A stretch of DNA of 64,000 nucleotides. Source: Panicum virgatum (lineage: Eukaryota > Streptophyta > Magnoliopsida > Poales > Poaceae). The stretch covers positions 17,925,756-17,989,755 of the forward strand of contig NC_053141.1 of the NCBI RefSeq assembly GCF_016808335.1, written 5' to 3'. This document shows, one piece after another, positions 10,778 to 23,271 of this stretch. The position numbers and the translations under genes are program-made. The notes under the pieces are model-generated. The model saw only the letters and a list, made by a program, of their open reading frames with translations. It was not told the DNA's origin and made no database searches. Positions within the stretch are counted from its first letter, which is position 1, and the number at the start of each line of letters is the position of its first letter.

Positions 10778-13700
10778 TTAGCTGCTTCCGGATTTGAGTG
10801 TGTTACTGAGCCTGCAATAATAGCCAACCAGATTCAGATGAGTTGCTTCATTGAATTATGTCCCCGTGTGTCACAATCAAGAAGCAATTGTGTTAGCTTG
10901 ATTTTTGAATTATTTGATAGAGCTGCAGCCTGATCTAGGACATGGATAGGACAGCCACTACTTTGTATAGCAGTTGTGGTCTTATCTTAGCAAACTGTCA
11001 AGCACAAACATCATTAAAAGCAGGAAAAATTTCACAACTTACCAGTCCAAACCTTCGAAAAGCCCCTCTCCCTTTATGGCAGATGTTTTGAAAATCGCCC
11101 ATTGGCGGCTCTTGATCTTGTGGAGTTCTAATGACTCTGTTATGGCAGCATCATCGAGAGCACCTGGAAGATCCTGCATGAAAACACATTGACATTTCAG
11201 TCAAAATGCAGAGAACCGCATGTAAACTAAAGCTCCAGGTTAAGTAACATAAAGCACAACTCAAAGCATATCTTCGCACTGTGTTCAGTGGTGAACATAC
11301 TAGCTACAGAAAAAATCATCTTTAAAAAATTTGATAAGAATGAGCAAGCTACAGGATCGACCAATGGCTCCAACAAAAAATTATCAAGTACCCTCAGCAG
11401 GGCACTTGTATGGTAGAAAAAAAGAAAATTATATTAAAAAAAAGAAAGTAAACATTTATACTAAAAAGTAAGACAGCCTGAGTCAAAAGGTAGCATTTTT
11501 CCATGTGATTAAGTGCTGAGGAGTGCATCAACATTCACGTGATCACACACATATCTATACATGCAATTTAATTCTGATAATCATGAAAAAGTACTAAATC
11601 TCCAACAGAATGAGAAATTTAAACGCTGCTTTTTACCTGCTTATTTGCATATACAAGGACAACAGCACCTTTCAGCTCATCCTCCTGCCAAATAAAGGCG
11701 TGTACCAAATCAGCAGATGTAACAAATTGAACTGCAAACTGTACCACATACTACCCTTTCTTGTTCAAGGAAAAAACTAGCATTTCTGTAAACACAATTA
11801 AGATTGGAGTTGTGCCAAGTTTAAAGGCATATGAACACTAGCTACTATTCCAAGTTCAAAAGGCTACATAGAACAAAGATCAAGTATGGGCTTTAGAATG
11901 AACAATTATTATTGTTGAAGATTCTACTAATGAAATGATACTACTGTGATACTATATCAAGCAGCACACGGTATGTTACCCCCATGCTCCCCTAATCTCA
12001 CATACCATTAACAGTACCAGACACATTCAATACCTCGATGCTTCTGAGACAACAGTACTAAGCTTAACCCCATCCCTACCAACTACTCCCTCTGTCCCAA
12101 AAAACAAGTCATCCTAAGAATTATACGATAAATTAACAAGAAGGTAAAATGACCATGTTTGCCCCTATTTATTATCCATATTTGGCACTAATTGATTATT
12201 GCATGCACATGCACTTTCTAAATACAGTAAGATAACTTGTTCTTTGGGACAAATTTTGAATCCTAGAATGACTTGTTTTTCGGACGGAGGGAGTAGCTTC
12301 ACTCCAAATTGTACCCCACCGTCCTACAATATTCAGTAGCCAGAAATGTCATATTTCCACTGCATGAACTATGTTGTGACTCATAGCCATTTTACATTTC
12401 TTTTCATTCCTAGATATACTAATATATATTTATATACTCCCTGTGTTAATGCATCATTTACTTTCAAGGGACCCCGTATATGTATCAGGAATCAAATTAA
12501 AATAGAGCACAACTAATGCCACTAGTATGAAATGCTATATTTTTCTCGAATATGCAGGAGAGCTGCATATCATTGCATTAATAGAAGGGTGCTTCTGTTG
12601 TCGTCTTGTCTTATCGATGGGTGCATAAAAGATTCTTGATACTCCTAACAGAGCAGTTGAATTCATAACCCGCTAAAAGCAAGTTCAGTTTGCAAATAAA
12701 AGAATGGCCAAACAATCTTCTAACAATCAGCAAATTTATTCATTGCCTTGAAATGCAATTGCATTATATACATGCATATAGCATCAACTTACTCATTGAA
12801 AAGTAATCAACAAATAAAAAATGCTACAGTTTTGCAGCCAGCATGAATAATCATTACATCCATTTGTGAAAATGTTTTAATATTTTTATTTCTTCTACGA
12901 TAATGGCATGAAACGTTAAATCTAAACAAATAAGGCCAGAAAAGTATCTCAGACTGCTTGATACAGATGAGAGGACCCCATGCACTGTGCGGTATTACCT
13001 CAAGGATGGCATGGAATTCTTCCTTTGCTGTTACAAGCCTATCTGTATCGCTTGAGTCAACAACGTATATGATAGCCTGGGTGTTTGGAAAGTAGCACCG
13101 CCAGTATGGCCTGAAATTGCACACAGGACAAAGATATTAATACAAAAATTAAATGTGTTAGTTCATGGAGAATTTAAATGTACAGCAAAACTGCAAACGT
13201 ATCATGTCAAGTAATGATTCTAGGTCTGATATTTGAATGACGCAGGATCAGAAACAAAAATCCAAACTGATTGACACGTCAGTCTTATCTAAGAAACGTG
13301 GAAAGAGCAACACTAACAAGCTTAAAGAAAATTCATGCCATGTCATAAACAATTGTTGCAGGCTTCCAGCACTTAAAGAGAAAAAAAGGAAAATGGACTG
13401 TCACAGTATTTATACAACTACTACAATATTATAGGGACCTATTTTTTTTCCCAAAAAATTCACATGTAGAAGAGATTATCAACAACTAATGTTACAAAAG
13501 CATATAGACGTGCATTGGAGTTCCCTTGTATAGAATATCATATCTTGGTCCACATTTTAGAACTATTTCAATTTTCAATAAACTAGTTACACCATAATTA
13601 ATAGGATTCAAAATGACCATGTTTTATGATTTGGCTTACCAAAACTAAAGTGATAGGGCACAATCAGGCTATTTTCTCTACCAATTACAGATCATAAAAA

Positions 13701-15880
13701 TGAAAAGGTGGTAGTGGAATACTTCAGTTAGTATCTGTTTTCCATCGAGAAAATAAATTGAATAGTACTATTTGCATCAGAAAAATGACAGTCAAGAGTT
13801 TAACTGTGATGATAAAGAGCCAGTACCTGATGCTTGTTTGACCACCTGTCAAGAAGAAAGTTGGTGTTAATACTGAAATATGGATATTTCGAAGGACCAA
13901 AAGATAACACAAATACCGACAAAACTGAAGTGGTGGCACTAGAAGGTTAACTATGGCTTTTGATGCACGAAACAAGAGGAAAATATTCTTGGATGCAGAA
14001 AAACAATCAATTAATAATGATGCGCTCAAAAGTCAGCATGGAAAATACAGTGCACTAACAAAAAAATGTTTCCATGGCAATAAAAAGGTGATAAAATTCT
14101 GCAGTAAGCATGCAGTTTGGCTACAATTTCAGTTCTCATGGCAAATTTTGTGCAAGACTTCACATCAAGCATAAACTAAATCAAAGATAAGTGATTATAT
14201 GCGTTAGAAATGTCATCTGCATTTGCAAACATATGTTCATATGGATATAGATTCCATTTCCTACAAGATTAGAACCATACACAAGTTTCAAGCATCAAGT
14301 ATCAAGCCACGCTAGTTAGGTTAACGATTTCCTTAATTACGCTAAAGTTCACAGCCCAAATAATTGGGTGGACCAAATCCAGTGATTATTTATCCTAAAT
14401 TCATATACAAAGAAATTATTGATTTCACTTTACTTGGCTATAATTGTGCACCTGTACATGCAACATGCTATTTCACAAAAGAAGCATGAACTCGATTCCA
14501 ACATCATTTTTGTGTTAATTTTACTTATTGATTTCACTTTATTTTGCCTTTATTCAACTTTGACCGTTTCACGCTGCCTTTCCTTCAATTCTAGAGTTGT
14601 GTTTGCCTAAGAGCCCAAGTATATGACTGCATAAGATTGGGTATCCCTTATGACTGCCAGATGCTAGCAGCAAACATGTTCAAAGTTCAAAGTAAAAACA
14701 CAATATTACCATAACCTTGCACTTAGATGCAAAGTTTTAAGATCAAAGCGGACCATTATGATAATACACCAGCCATAATTAAAGACAAAAACAACCAGTC
14801 ACAATTCTCCGAACTAAGGTATGCAGGCACTATAGTGTAGACATTTTGAAATTTGAACACCATGTTTCCCCAGAAAACAAAACCAACATGGGTAAGCAGT
14901 AAAAGATAGTGATCCATATATCAGACAAGCGCATAGCAATGATGGGTCCTTAAAACCTTAGCATGGAATGGGCCAACGTGCAATGCAAAATTGTGTCTAG
15001 AAGGTTGACCTTAACTTCTTAAGAGAACATGCTAACTTAGATAGCACCAATGAAGGCCAGGCCAGCAAGTAAGCGGTAAAAGTTGGGACCACAATGATAG
15101 GTCCAAACCAGCATATTCAGCTAAATGCTACAAAAGATGCTAAAAACAGCCACATTATAAGATGGGGAAAAAAACTAGTCACGCGCTGGTGTGAGCATGC
15201 ATTGGTTGAATTAAAATTCCACTCTGGTTCGATCCAAGCACACAAATGGGGTGTAATTTCAATTATCTTTCACAGGATCAGGACTATATAGGTCAACCCA
15301 GCTCAGTTTCAATTGCCCAGCTCACACAATAGTCCCTAACAGCTTTGGTTTGAAATCACAATTCTGTTTGCTGATGGGTACCTAAACAGCCTTGATCAAT
15401 CTGAATGCAAAAGAGAGCTGCAGGATCCGAGCAACTCACCGAGATCCCATACTTGGAACTTGATGTTATTGTACTGCACCGTCTCCACGTTGAACCCGAT
15501 CGCTGCAGCAATACACACACGCCATCACACCGAAGTTCCACCAACCCCAACCCCGTCAAGAGGAATGCGCAGGCAGAGTCGGTAAATCAGAGCCGGAACT
15601 CACTTGGGATCGTGGAGACGACCTCCCCCATCTGCAGCCGATCTGCGAAGACGAACCAACATACACGGAGCGGGATCAGAATCCGTGAACCCTCGCGGGA
15701 CCGGCGCCGCAGATCCGGCGCGGGCCCGCGGTGATTCGAGGAGGGAGAGGGGACGAGGCGGGCGGGGCGCGACTCACAGAGTATGGTGGTCTTGCCGGCA
15801 TTGTCGAGGCCGAGGACCAGGATGCGGGCCTCGCGGTTGCCGAAGAGCGACGAGAAGAGCCGCGTGAACACGATGCCCAT
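10778..15880 (-). CDS. ARL1: ARF-like small GTPase ARL1, eight exons, 182 aa
   Basis: A small GTPase of the Arf family that in other eukaryotes acts at the trans-Golgi in vesicle tethering and sorting. Coding exons on the minus strand are 15880-15778, 15642-15604, 15502-15440, 13845-13827, 13110-12999, 11684-11637, 11173-11043 and 10811-10778. All junctions are GT-AG and the reading phase closes exactly at 182 codons plus TAA. Key elements: Gly2 for N-myristoylation, P-loop GLDNAGKT (24-31), Thr48 of switch 1, WDLGGQ with Gln71 (66-71), and NKQD (126-129). The C-terminal [10 protein letters not shown] is the usual ARL1-like tail. Start at MGIVF because the myristoylation site requires it; the frame is open upstream, which is discussed as a finding. 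Introns are long (up to 1.6 kb), and intron 5 carries a Stowaway MITE. All catalytic residues are intact. A closely related ARF paralogue is the only serious alternative name. Confidence 0.93.
12086..12293. mobile_element. Stowaway MITE in ARL1 intron 5
   Basis: The ends CTCCCTCTGTCCCAAAA and, inverted, CTCCCTCCGTCCGAAAAAC are canonical Stowaway TIRs. TA duplicates flank them at 12084-12085 and 12294-12295. The 208 bp AT-rich interior has matching ACAAGTCAT / ATGACTTGT words just inside the ends. Confidence 0.88.
12538..12592 (-). mobile_element. Possible 3' tail of a LINE or similar retroelement
   Basis: Read on the minus strand this contains ATGCAGCTCTCCTGCATATT followed by CGAGAAAAA. It resembles the 3' end module of grass non-LTR elements. 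It is short, lies in an ARL1 intron, and rests only on pattern recognition. Confidence 0.3.
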
Positions 15881-16180
15881 GGCGACGCCCGCGGCCTTGG
15901 CGCCCGCGGCCTTGGCACCCGCGGCGGCGCTGGGGATCCGGAGCTCCGGCCTCGGGGCCGGGGGAGATCTGGGATTATGTGGGAGGGATGGAGGAAGATC
16001 TGGGGGGAAGGGGAGGGAAGAAGAGAGGGAGTGAGCTGGCGCGCGCGAGTACCGAAGACGAGGAACGACGACTCCGCGACCGGCAGGAGGGGAAAGGCGG
16101 ACGGTGGGTTCGGAGTTGATTTTATTTTTTTCAACGATGTTTGGTTGTTGGTAGAAAGTTGGGCAAGAATCCAATAGAAA
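15881..16180 (-). promoter_or_regulatory. 5' UTR and proximal promoter region of ARL1
   Basis: GC-rich leader upstream of the ARL1 ATG, switching to AT-rich DNA near 16120. It includes a tandem CCAAGGCCGCGGGCG repeat just before the start codon. No clear TATA box was identified, as is common for housekeeping genes. Confidence 0.4.
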
Positions 16181-18787
16181 CTAGAAATATCAAATATACT
16201 CTCTTCCCAGTCCTAAATCATTAGCCATTTTAACTTTTATTTATAAATATATAGATTTCACAATAAATCTAAATGCATACTAAAATCTATACATCTAGAA
16301 AAGCCAGAATAATAATTTGGAATGAGGAAATATTTTTTGGACAATTCAATTTTCAAAAAGAACTCTCTCTTTTTAAATGAGCAGCATTATATATATTGAA
16401 AAAGTCCAAACTACTACCTCCAAGTATAAGTATATGGTAGGTCTAAATAAATTTTATTTTGAAAGATCCTGAACCTTTCGGTTCGGGTATATTAATAATA
16501 AGAAGAGAATTGATTCGGTTTCTAGATAAATCAGACTAAAAAACCAAACACCACAGCTACAACATCTACAGCTACACCTACAACTAAAACCGAACGGATT
16601 GGGACATCGACGGCGCCACACACTGGTCGGTTGGATTAGAGCATCAACACAACCACATCACTGCCCAGGTCGGATTAGGACATCGACCCAGGCCTCAACT
16701 CACTCTACCCTGTCGGATTGGGTCGTCGACCAGAGCCTCTGCAGTGCTGCACACCATGCTCGGTCGGATTGGGTCCTCGACACGAGCCACCCAACACAAG
16801 CAACCTTTTTTTTTCCTTTTTCTGAAAAGAGAAAAGAAAGAAAAACGCTGCAGCCACTGCCATTGCCGAGCACTTGCCACCAAGGTCTGGTCTGCGTCAA
16901 AGATACCCGCCGTCGCTTTTAGGAAGGAAATGACGCCAGTGGCGCCATTGATGCCGTCCCAATGAGGGATGGATTTTCACCCGTATCATCCATGGCGCAA
17001 GAGACGGCCGGCTCCACCAGCCCCACCACCATGGTGCCACTAGTGAGCCACTGCATGGTCGCCTCCAACAACGCCACCACGGCGACGCTGGAAAACGCCC
17101 GAGTAAACTGTTGTCCGCACACACTAGAGAAATATATAAAGTTGAACATAATAAAATAAGAAATTGAAAGATTTTGTTGAAATTGTTCATTTGAAAATTT
17201 CACGAAAAGCTAATTATAAGTTCTTCTTTTATACATATTTGAAACCGGTTTTGCTTAACCCCTAAACAATTAAATAATTTACTTAAACCCCTCTTTTTCC
17301 TAAACCAGATCAAAACACACCTTTTATACATATTTGAAACTGGTTTTGCTGATTAGGTGGAAATTAGAAACTTGGTTTGCTGACTAGGATGAACACGTTA
17401 GCAGTCCAACATGGCTGGCTGGCAGCTATGTTTATGTTCATATCACCCCCTTGCCAATACAGAACATCTCTGTGTCTCTTTCCATTTCTATCTTGTTCGA
17501 CGATGCCTAGGTCCGCTGCAAAGTGTACAAGGATAACAATTTTTTCTAGAAAAAAAGTGAAATCAGACTTCAGTACTCTGTGCCACTAACTTGAGTACTG
17601 ATTATCTTCACAACCAGTAATATCCATCTTCATGTCATGACACATCATGTGCACAAACGAAAGGTTCTGCTCCAATTTCTCTCTCAACGCACGACGTCAT
17701 CCACCACAGTTTCTACCAGTGCTACGAGGACATGTTGCCGGCTGCTACATCGCAAATACACAACCCTACATATCCATATCCCTAGCCGCAAGTGCAAATT
17801 AATATGCCATATTTGCATCACACGAGGGAGATTGGAAACATACCAGCATGTTTTCGTTTGTGCTGATTAACTTGTCCACTCCTGTATCATTCACCTAGTT
17901 GATCTGACTGTGTCACGCAAAAACTTAAGGCGAGGGCCGGCGGCCAGCATGCGAAATAAAATTGATGAGCGAGAGAAAGGGAAGACACGGGAGAGTCTGT
18001 TTTGGATCTAAAGGTACTTACCATGTATGACTGCCAAGGTGTCAGTCCTAGTCATAAAAAACTGGCCAAGTCAGCAAAATTGGTTTTAGTTCGCGTAAAA
18101 TGTATGCTCTGATCTAGTTTAGGGAAAATAGGGGGTTAGAGCATCTCATGCATTCCCCCCAATTTCCAATAAACTCCTACTATTGGAAAAAGAATGTGTT
18201 CCAATAGTTTCTCAATGCATCTCTCTTTCCCCGATAACTATTGGGTTGTCTCAATATTTCACTCCAACTCTCCTCAAATTAAGTGAGGGTTCATGCTCTC
18301 CCAATATGTTAGTTATTGGACGAGATTATTGAGAGACTGCAAAAACAACTCTTCCAATGATCCTAAAATTACTATTGGAACATCTCTCAATACCAGTTAT
18401 TGTTTAGGGGATTATTTGGAGCTACCATATACTTGGAGCTAGTAATTTGGACGTTTTTCTATATTAAAATAAAACATCATCAGTATGATTCGGATAATCT
18501 ATGGTGACTCATTACACCACACTTATCTAATGTAGTGAGAATTTAATCTAGTTAAAACATAAGCTGCCTTATTGCAACATGTACGAACATAAAAGAAAGA
18601 GAAAGAAATCTTTGTGATTAAGTTTTTGACGTCATGAACATAGGTCCAAGATCTAAAACTTATTTAGACACATAGAAGCCACAAATTGACTGATTAAAGT
18701 TTAGCTCCTTAGCAAAAGCTACTCTACATCTAATAACAAAATGTTCGGCTAGCTAAGGATTATCCTTAAACTCCCTTAGGGCATAAG
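16181..18787. other. Intergenic DNA with small repeats, no gene recognised
   Basis: Holds the motif array at 16595-16781. It also has a small direct repeat (TTTTATACATATTTGAAAC, near 17227 and 17320) and an AT-rich stretch around 18130-18420 that repeats CTATTGGAA words without proper terminal repeats. The frames around 16600-17200 on both strands are mutually overlapping and show no domain. Confidence 0.35.
16595..16781 (+). repeat. Five dispersed copies of a GTCGGATTGGGNCNTCGAC motif
   Basis: An 18-19 bp word recurs at 16595-16611, 16631-16648, 16669-16687, 16712-16730 and 16763-16781, with spacing of roughly 36 to 51 bp. The bases between copies are not conserved, so it is not a plain tandem repeat. 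Confidence 0.6.
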
Positions 18788-18790
18788 TTA

Positions 18791-20121
18791 CACTACTACA
18801 AAAATGATTTGTAGAAACGCCCTAATTTTTTTAGGAGCGGACCAAAATATCATCTGTTATTACAAATAGAGCGAGATTACTGTAGCATCCGGCCCGTCCC
18901 TAAAAAAATATTTTTAGGGGCGGGTCACCCCCTCACCCGCCCCTAAAAATGAGCGTCATTTTCAGGGGCGGTTCATGGCGTCACCCGCCCCTAAAAAAGC
19001 ATCCGACCCGCCCCTAAAAAAGTATTTTTGGGGCGGGTCACCCCTCACCCGCCCCTAAAAATGAGCGCCATTTTCAGGGGCGGTTCATGGCGTCACTCGA
19101 CCCTAAAAAGAGCATTTTTAGGGGTGGGTGACGCCATGAACCGCCCCTAAAAATGGTGGCATTTGTAGGGGCGGGTCATGGCCTCACCCGTCCCTACAAA
19201 TATATTTTTAGGGGCAGGTGATGGCATGGCCCGCCCCTACAAATGGTTCGATAAAAAAAATTCATAACTTTTTCTTATGATCTCAGATGAAGTCCAACTT
19301 TATATCAAAATTATAGAGAATGACGAGACCTAAAACTTTGTAGTTGATAACTTTTTTATTTGAGGTCATCTAATGGTCCAAAAAATTAGTATAAGTTCTC
19401 TAATAGCTATAACTATATACTATCTCATATAACTCAAGTCATACTCTAAGGTTTCGAGAATCTTAACATTTATATACACTGAAATATATTTGGCATATTT
19501 TTTTGTTTCTATAATTTACAATAATCATAGTGTAGAAGTTTCACATTTTTTAAATTTATTTTGCTATATGTAAAAATTAAATGAATTTTTAGATCAAATA
19601 GAAAAATTGTTTTAGGGGCGGTTGATAGCGTCACCCGCCCCTACAAATCAATTTCCGAGTTAATATAAAATTATAACATATCCCATAGAGTCACAAGTGG
19701 CTGTGTAGTGTAGTGGTAAGCAAGAAACGTGCGAGGCTGGAGGTAAGCGGTTTGAATGCCAGGTGATGCAAGTGTGTGTATTTTGTCAAAAAAATCATAG
19801 CTTGACACTATAGGGCTAGTGGTGGTGGCTGGTTGGCTAGAATATTTTTTTTCTTTTTTCTTTTGCTTTTTGATTTTTTTGGACCTTTTTTATTTTCTGG
19901 ACATGGATTTGTAGGGGCGGGCCATGGCATGACCCGCCCCTAGAAATCGATTTTTAGGGACGGGCCACGCCGTGACCCGCCCCTAGAAATTATTTTTAGG
20001 GGCGGGTGCATTACCCGTTCCTGAAAATGACATTTTTACCTGCGAGAACTAGGGGCGGGTACCGTATCCGCCCCTAAAAATACGTTTTTACCCGCCCCTA
20101 AAAATTATTTTTGTAGTAGTG
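18791..20121. mobile_element. Non-autonomous CACTA element, perfect TIRs and TSD
   Basis: Both ends read CACTACTACAAAAAT inward, flanked by TTA at 18788-18790 and 20122-20124, a 3 bp target duplication typical of CACTA (En/Spm) transposons. The outer 400 bp on the left and 230 bp on the right are packed with direct and inverted copies of TTTTTAGGGGCGGGT, the usual subterminal transposase-binding arrays. The 1331 bp interior is AT-rich and encodes no transposase, so it needs an autonomous partner. A tRNA-like stretch sits inside at about 19692-19762. Confidence 0.92.
19692..19762 (+). other. tRNA-like Pol III box A / box B pair inside the CACTA
   Basis: TAGTGTAGTGG (19706-19716) fits box A, and GGTTTGAATGCC (19749-19760) resembles box B with one or two departures from the consensus. 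Spacing suits a tRNA gene or a SINE head. I cannot fold a full cloverleaf by eye, so it is not called a tRNA. Confidence 0.4.
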
Positions 20122-20124
20122 TTA

Positions 20125-20713
20125 GAAGGTAAACAACTATTGTTTGATTGGGATAAAGTACTTGATCTTACATTTAATGTTAACGATTAACTAATGTATC
20201 CGTTCATCTCATGACAAATTTGTAATAAAGCACTTAGGGTACTAATGTGAATAGGGTTGACTAAGACAACTCCAATGCCATAGATAGGTTCACTTACTGT
20301 TGTGACCTCTGCATGTGGATCTACGTGAAGACACCATATCATTTAGGGCGCAATATATCCAATAGTTTCGCTAGGATGCTTGTTACAACGAGGCAGATGT
20401 CATTGGACGTATTTGCTCTGATCTCCTCGTCTATGAGTTACATCTCTAAACGCATATACATGACTATGGAGAATGCCACTCGCTCCTCTCAATGTCTCTT
20501 TTTTTTCCCTTACCCACTACTATTTGGATTTGACCTACTCTATGGCTCTGTAGTGGAATTAATTAGATATGACATCTAATTTACTCTTTGTGCAAAGTAC
20601 TTCGCCTCTACAATTTGAGGTGTATTCATCCTCTTTCGTCGTCAACATGAGCGAACCCCCTCAAAAACTCTCAAGACATATTTCTTATTCAATTGTTGTA
20701 ATGGAGTACCACC
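20125..20713. other. Intergenic DNA, nothing recognised
   Basis: Short unassigned stretch between the CACTA element and an LTR. Frames of 88 and 125 codons show no domain, and the second runs into the LTR. Confidence 0.4.
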
Positions 20714-21280
20714 TGTTGGGGACGTCATCTTCGGTCCCCGCGCCGAAGGGGCACTGCCAAGGCGTGGACCACGACGATCAAGAACGACGAGGCCCGGAAT
20801 GCCGTCGGGCTGGCGAAGACCTCAAAGAGGGAGGCCTTCAGCAGGACGCGAAGAGATGGACGCTGGCAACTAGGGGAAGTCGTGAGACGGGCCGAGGGCA
20901 AAAGGGCTTCGGCAAGCAATCGAAGACCCACACAACCGACAAATGAAGCCAGTCGCTGGGCTCGCGGTGGGCCAGGGTTGGCTGCTTAGTTATAATCCAC
21001 TATTGAAATGTAATATTACCTGTCTACTCATAGAATATTCTAGGAATCTAGCAGTTGAGGGGCATTACAGTGTTGTAATCAGGCAAGCGGGTAGGTGAAC
21101 CGCCACCTATAAATACTCATATAACGGTCATTGATGGGACATTGAATAGAGAGAGAGGAGAGAGAGAAACTGGACACTCGTCCAAAGACTACGTCTCCTT
21201 TCATGTGAGCATCTTCGTTTTGTGCGCACTCTGAGACTGTTTGTAGTGTTCGTCCAGTGCAGAGACACTCTCCACCAACC
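20714..21280 (+). mobile_element. 5' LTR of a decayed Ty3-type retrotransposon
   Basis: Starts TGTTGGGGACGTC and ends near 21280, just before a primer-site-like TTAGGCGCCCACC. A TATAAAT box at 21108-21114 fits LTR promoter layout. A gag-like region follows directly, so this is the 5' LTR; the right boundary is approximate (plus or minus 6 bp). Confidence 0.7.
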
Positions 21281-21319
21281 AGTTAGGCGCCCACCCGTCG
21301 GTTCGCTCCACCACACCAC

Positions 21320-22958
21320 ATGGCAGTGAAGAAGGGAGCCAGTAGTGCTTCGGCGGATACTACGATGCCTCCGGAGGACGCTGTCGTGCTGCAAGGCAAC
21401 GGGAACAACAGTGACAACGTCTCTGTCGGCACTGTAGCAGATGGGGAGCATGAAGTCAACCTTCTCGACTTGGGAATCTCCCCCGAAGACATAGAAGCCA
21501 TGCGAAGAATTGATGCTCGCCTCGAAGAAGTTCGGAACACACACCAAGTGGCTTTGGAGGCAGGGCCTTGGGCCCCACAGATGATAACTAGGGAAAAAGG
21601 CAAGGGTCTTGCTCTTTCCAAAGTCGAGTGAGAGGAGTAGTATAAGAAGCTCAAGGATTAAGAGCTTTGATGCCAGTTGATGCAGTAGAAGCTTCAAGAG
21701 CAAAGGCAAATGCTGGACCAAATGCAAGCCCCAAATAAGGCACCTGAAGAGACCAACCAGCGAAGACATTAGCCACCGAGGGCCCGCCCATGGGTCATCC
21801 CAATCGAAGAGGACTCAGAACACTCCGAGTCAGATCGCAAGAAGAAGGGGAGTACTGCCGACGACACCATCGGGGTCGTCACAATTACGATCCGAAGTCT
21901 CCATAGTTCGAAGAGCTTGAAGAAGTGCAATGGCCTCGTCGCTTCAACCCAGCAGTCTTGCCACAATTTGACGGCAAGTCTGACCCAAACGAGTTTTTGC
22001 TTAAGTACTAAGCCACAATTGAAGCATCGGGATGAGGCTCCGCATGCAAGGTGAAGGCACTTGTTCTCGTTGTACGAGTTCTAGACCAACGCTGGTACAC
22101 CAATCTACCCTCCAGCCAATTAAATTCCTAGAGTCAACTTCGGTCAGAGTTAATGCAAGCTTCGGGGCCATGAGGCCCGATGAGGTCACATCATGTGACT
22201 TGCACAACCTGAAGCAAGGGAATTCGACCCTTCAAGAATATCTGGAGCGTATCATCAAGCTTCGCGCATGGACACCGGAAGTTGCCTAGCAGAGTATCAT
22301 CGACGTTGCTGTCCATGGAATGAACCTGGGCCCCATGCGGAGAGTATCTCGAATGACGCAAGCCCAAAACCGTCAACAAACATTTCGAGATCATTCAAGA
22401 GTACTGTAAGTCAGACCGCCATAAAAGGCGAAGGATTGAGGAAATGAATGAGCACAAGAAAGCAAAACAGTGAACAGTCACAGCCAAAGCCATGGCATGC
22501 GGACCAGTCGAAGAACCAGAAGGCAGTAAACATAGTCTCAGGAGACAAATCTCGCAACTCCCGGCCTCAAAGCAACAGAGGAGGGAGGAGCGAAAGAAAC
22601 AACCGAGGGCAGGGGGACAATGGAGGTCGAAAGGTGAAAATCCTATTCTATTTTTTCCATGGCAAAGATAAAGGTCACTGGATAAACGAATGCCCCATCG
22701 CCAACAAGAAGAAGGAAGAGTTCAATTGCCGGGACCCGCAACCGGCAAAGCCAGTCAATTACACCTCGCGGAACAGCCAGCCGAGGCCGACAGCTTTGAC
22801 CCACCAGTGGCCTTCGGCGACAGCCCCCCACAGGCCTTCGACATATTCAACATTCAACTACAACCCATTGCCATACGACCCGCTATATCCAGCGTTGTCG
22901 GCCCCTTCGACGTCTCAAGTTCCATCTGCCGCCCCTCCAGCACAACATCACACGTGAC
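21320..22958 (+). pseudogene. Decayed Ty3-type gag
   Basis: Begins at the ATG of MAVKKGASSASADTT and is broken by stops and frame changes (for example the stop at 21629-21631). Recognisable later parts are LKQGNSTLQEYLERI (about 22208-22252), typical of retrotransposon gag, and a damaged zinc knuckle FHGKDKGHWINEC (about 22657-22695) in which the first cysteines have become Phe. A Pro/Gln-rich tail follows until another element starts near 23021. No protease or reverse transcriptase remains. Confidence 0.75.
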
Positions 22959-23271
22959 CCCGAAGCTCTACCTTGTAGAGTTACCTGCCCCCACCGCCGA
23001 AGCTAGAACCTGGTCAGATTCTGTAATATCCCAAAAGTTCACTAAAGTAAATCACTTGCTAAAATTATTTCAAATTTTTCTATCGCTGAGCTCCAATCTT
23101 TTCCCGGCGATTTCGCTGTCCCAACACCAAAATCAATCACGGTCCCCTCCTTGTTTCCCTTTTCCTCGTTCCGCGTGCACCAGTGCGCGCTCGCGACTGT
23201 CGCCTCGAATCTTGGGGACGCCCCTTCTCTTTTCTCTTTCCTCTCTCTACTTCCACTTTTTCTTTTTCCCT

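Noticed and set aside
12420..12480. ATACTCCCTGTG as a second Stowaway end
   Set aside because: No partner end at a suitable distance.
15604..16177. Several plus-strand frames over the ARL1 5' end
   Set aside because: Antisense to confirmed ARL1 exons and leader; GC-rich composition keeps all frames open.
18130..18420. Possible MITE starting TTAGAGCATCTC
   Set aside because: No matching inverted right end or second TTA could be found.
19692..19762. A genuine tRNA gene
   Set aside because: Box B departs from the consensus and no complete cloverleaf could be drawn; kept only as a tRNA-like stretch.
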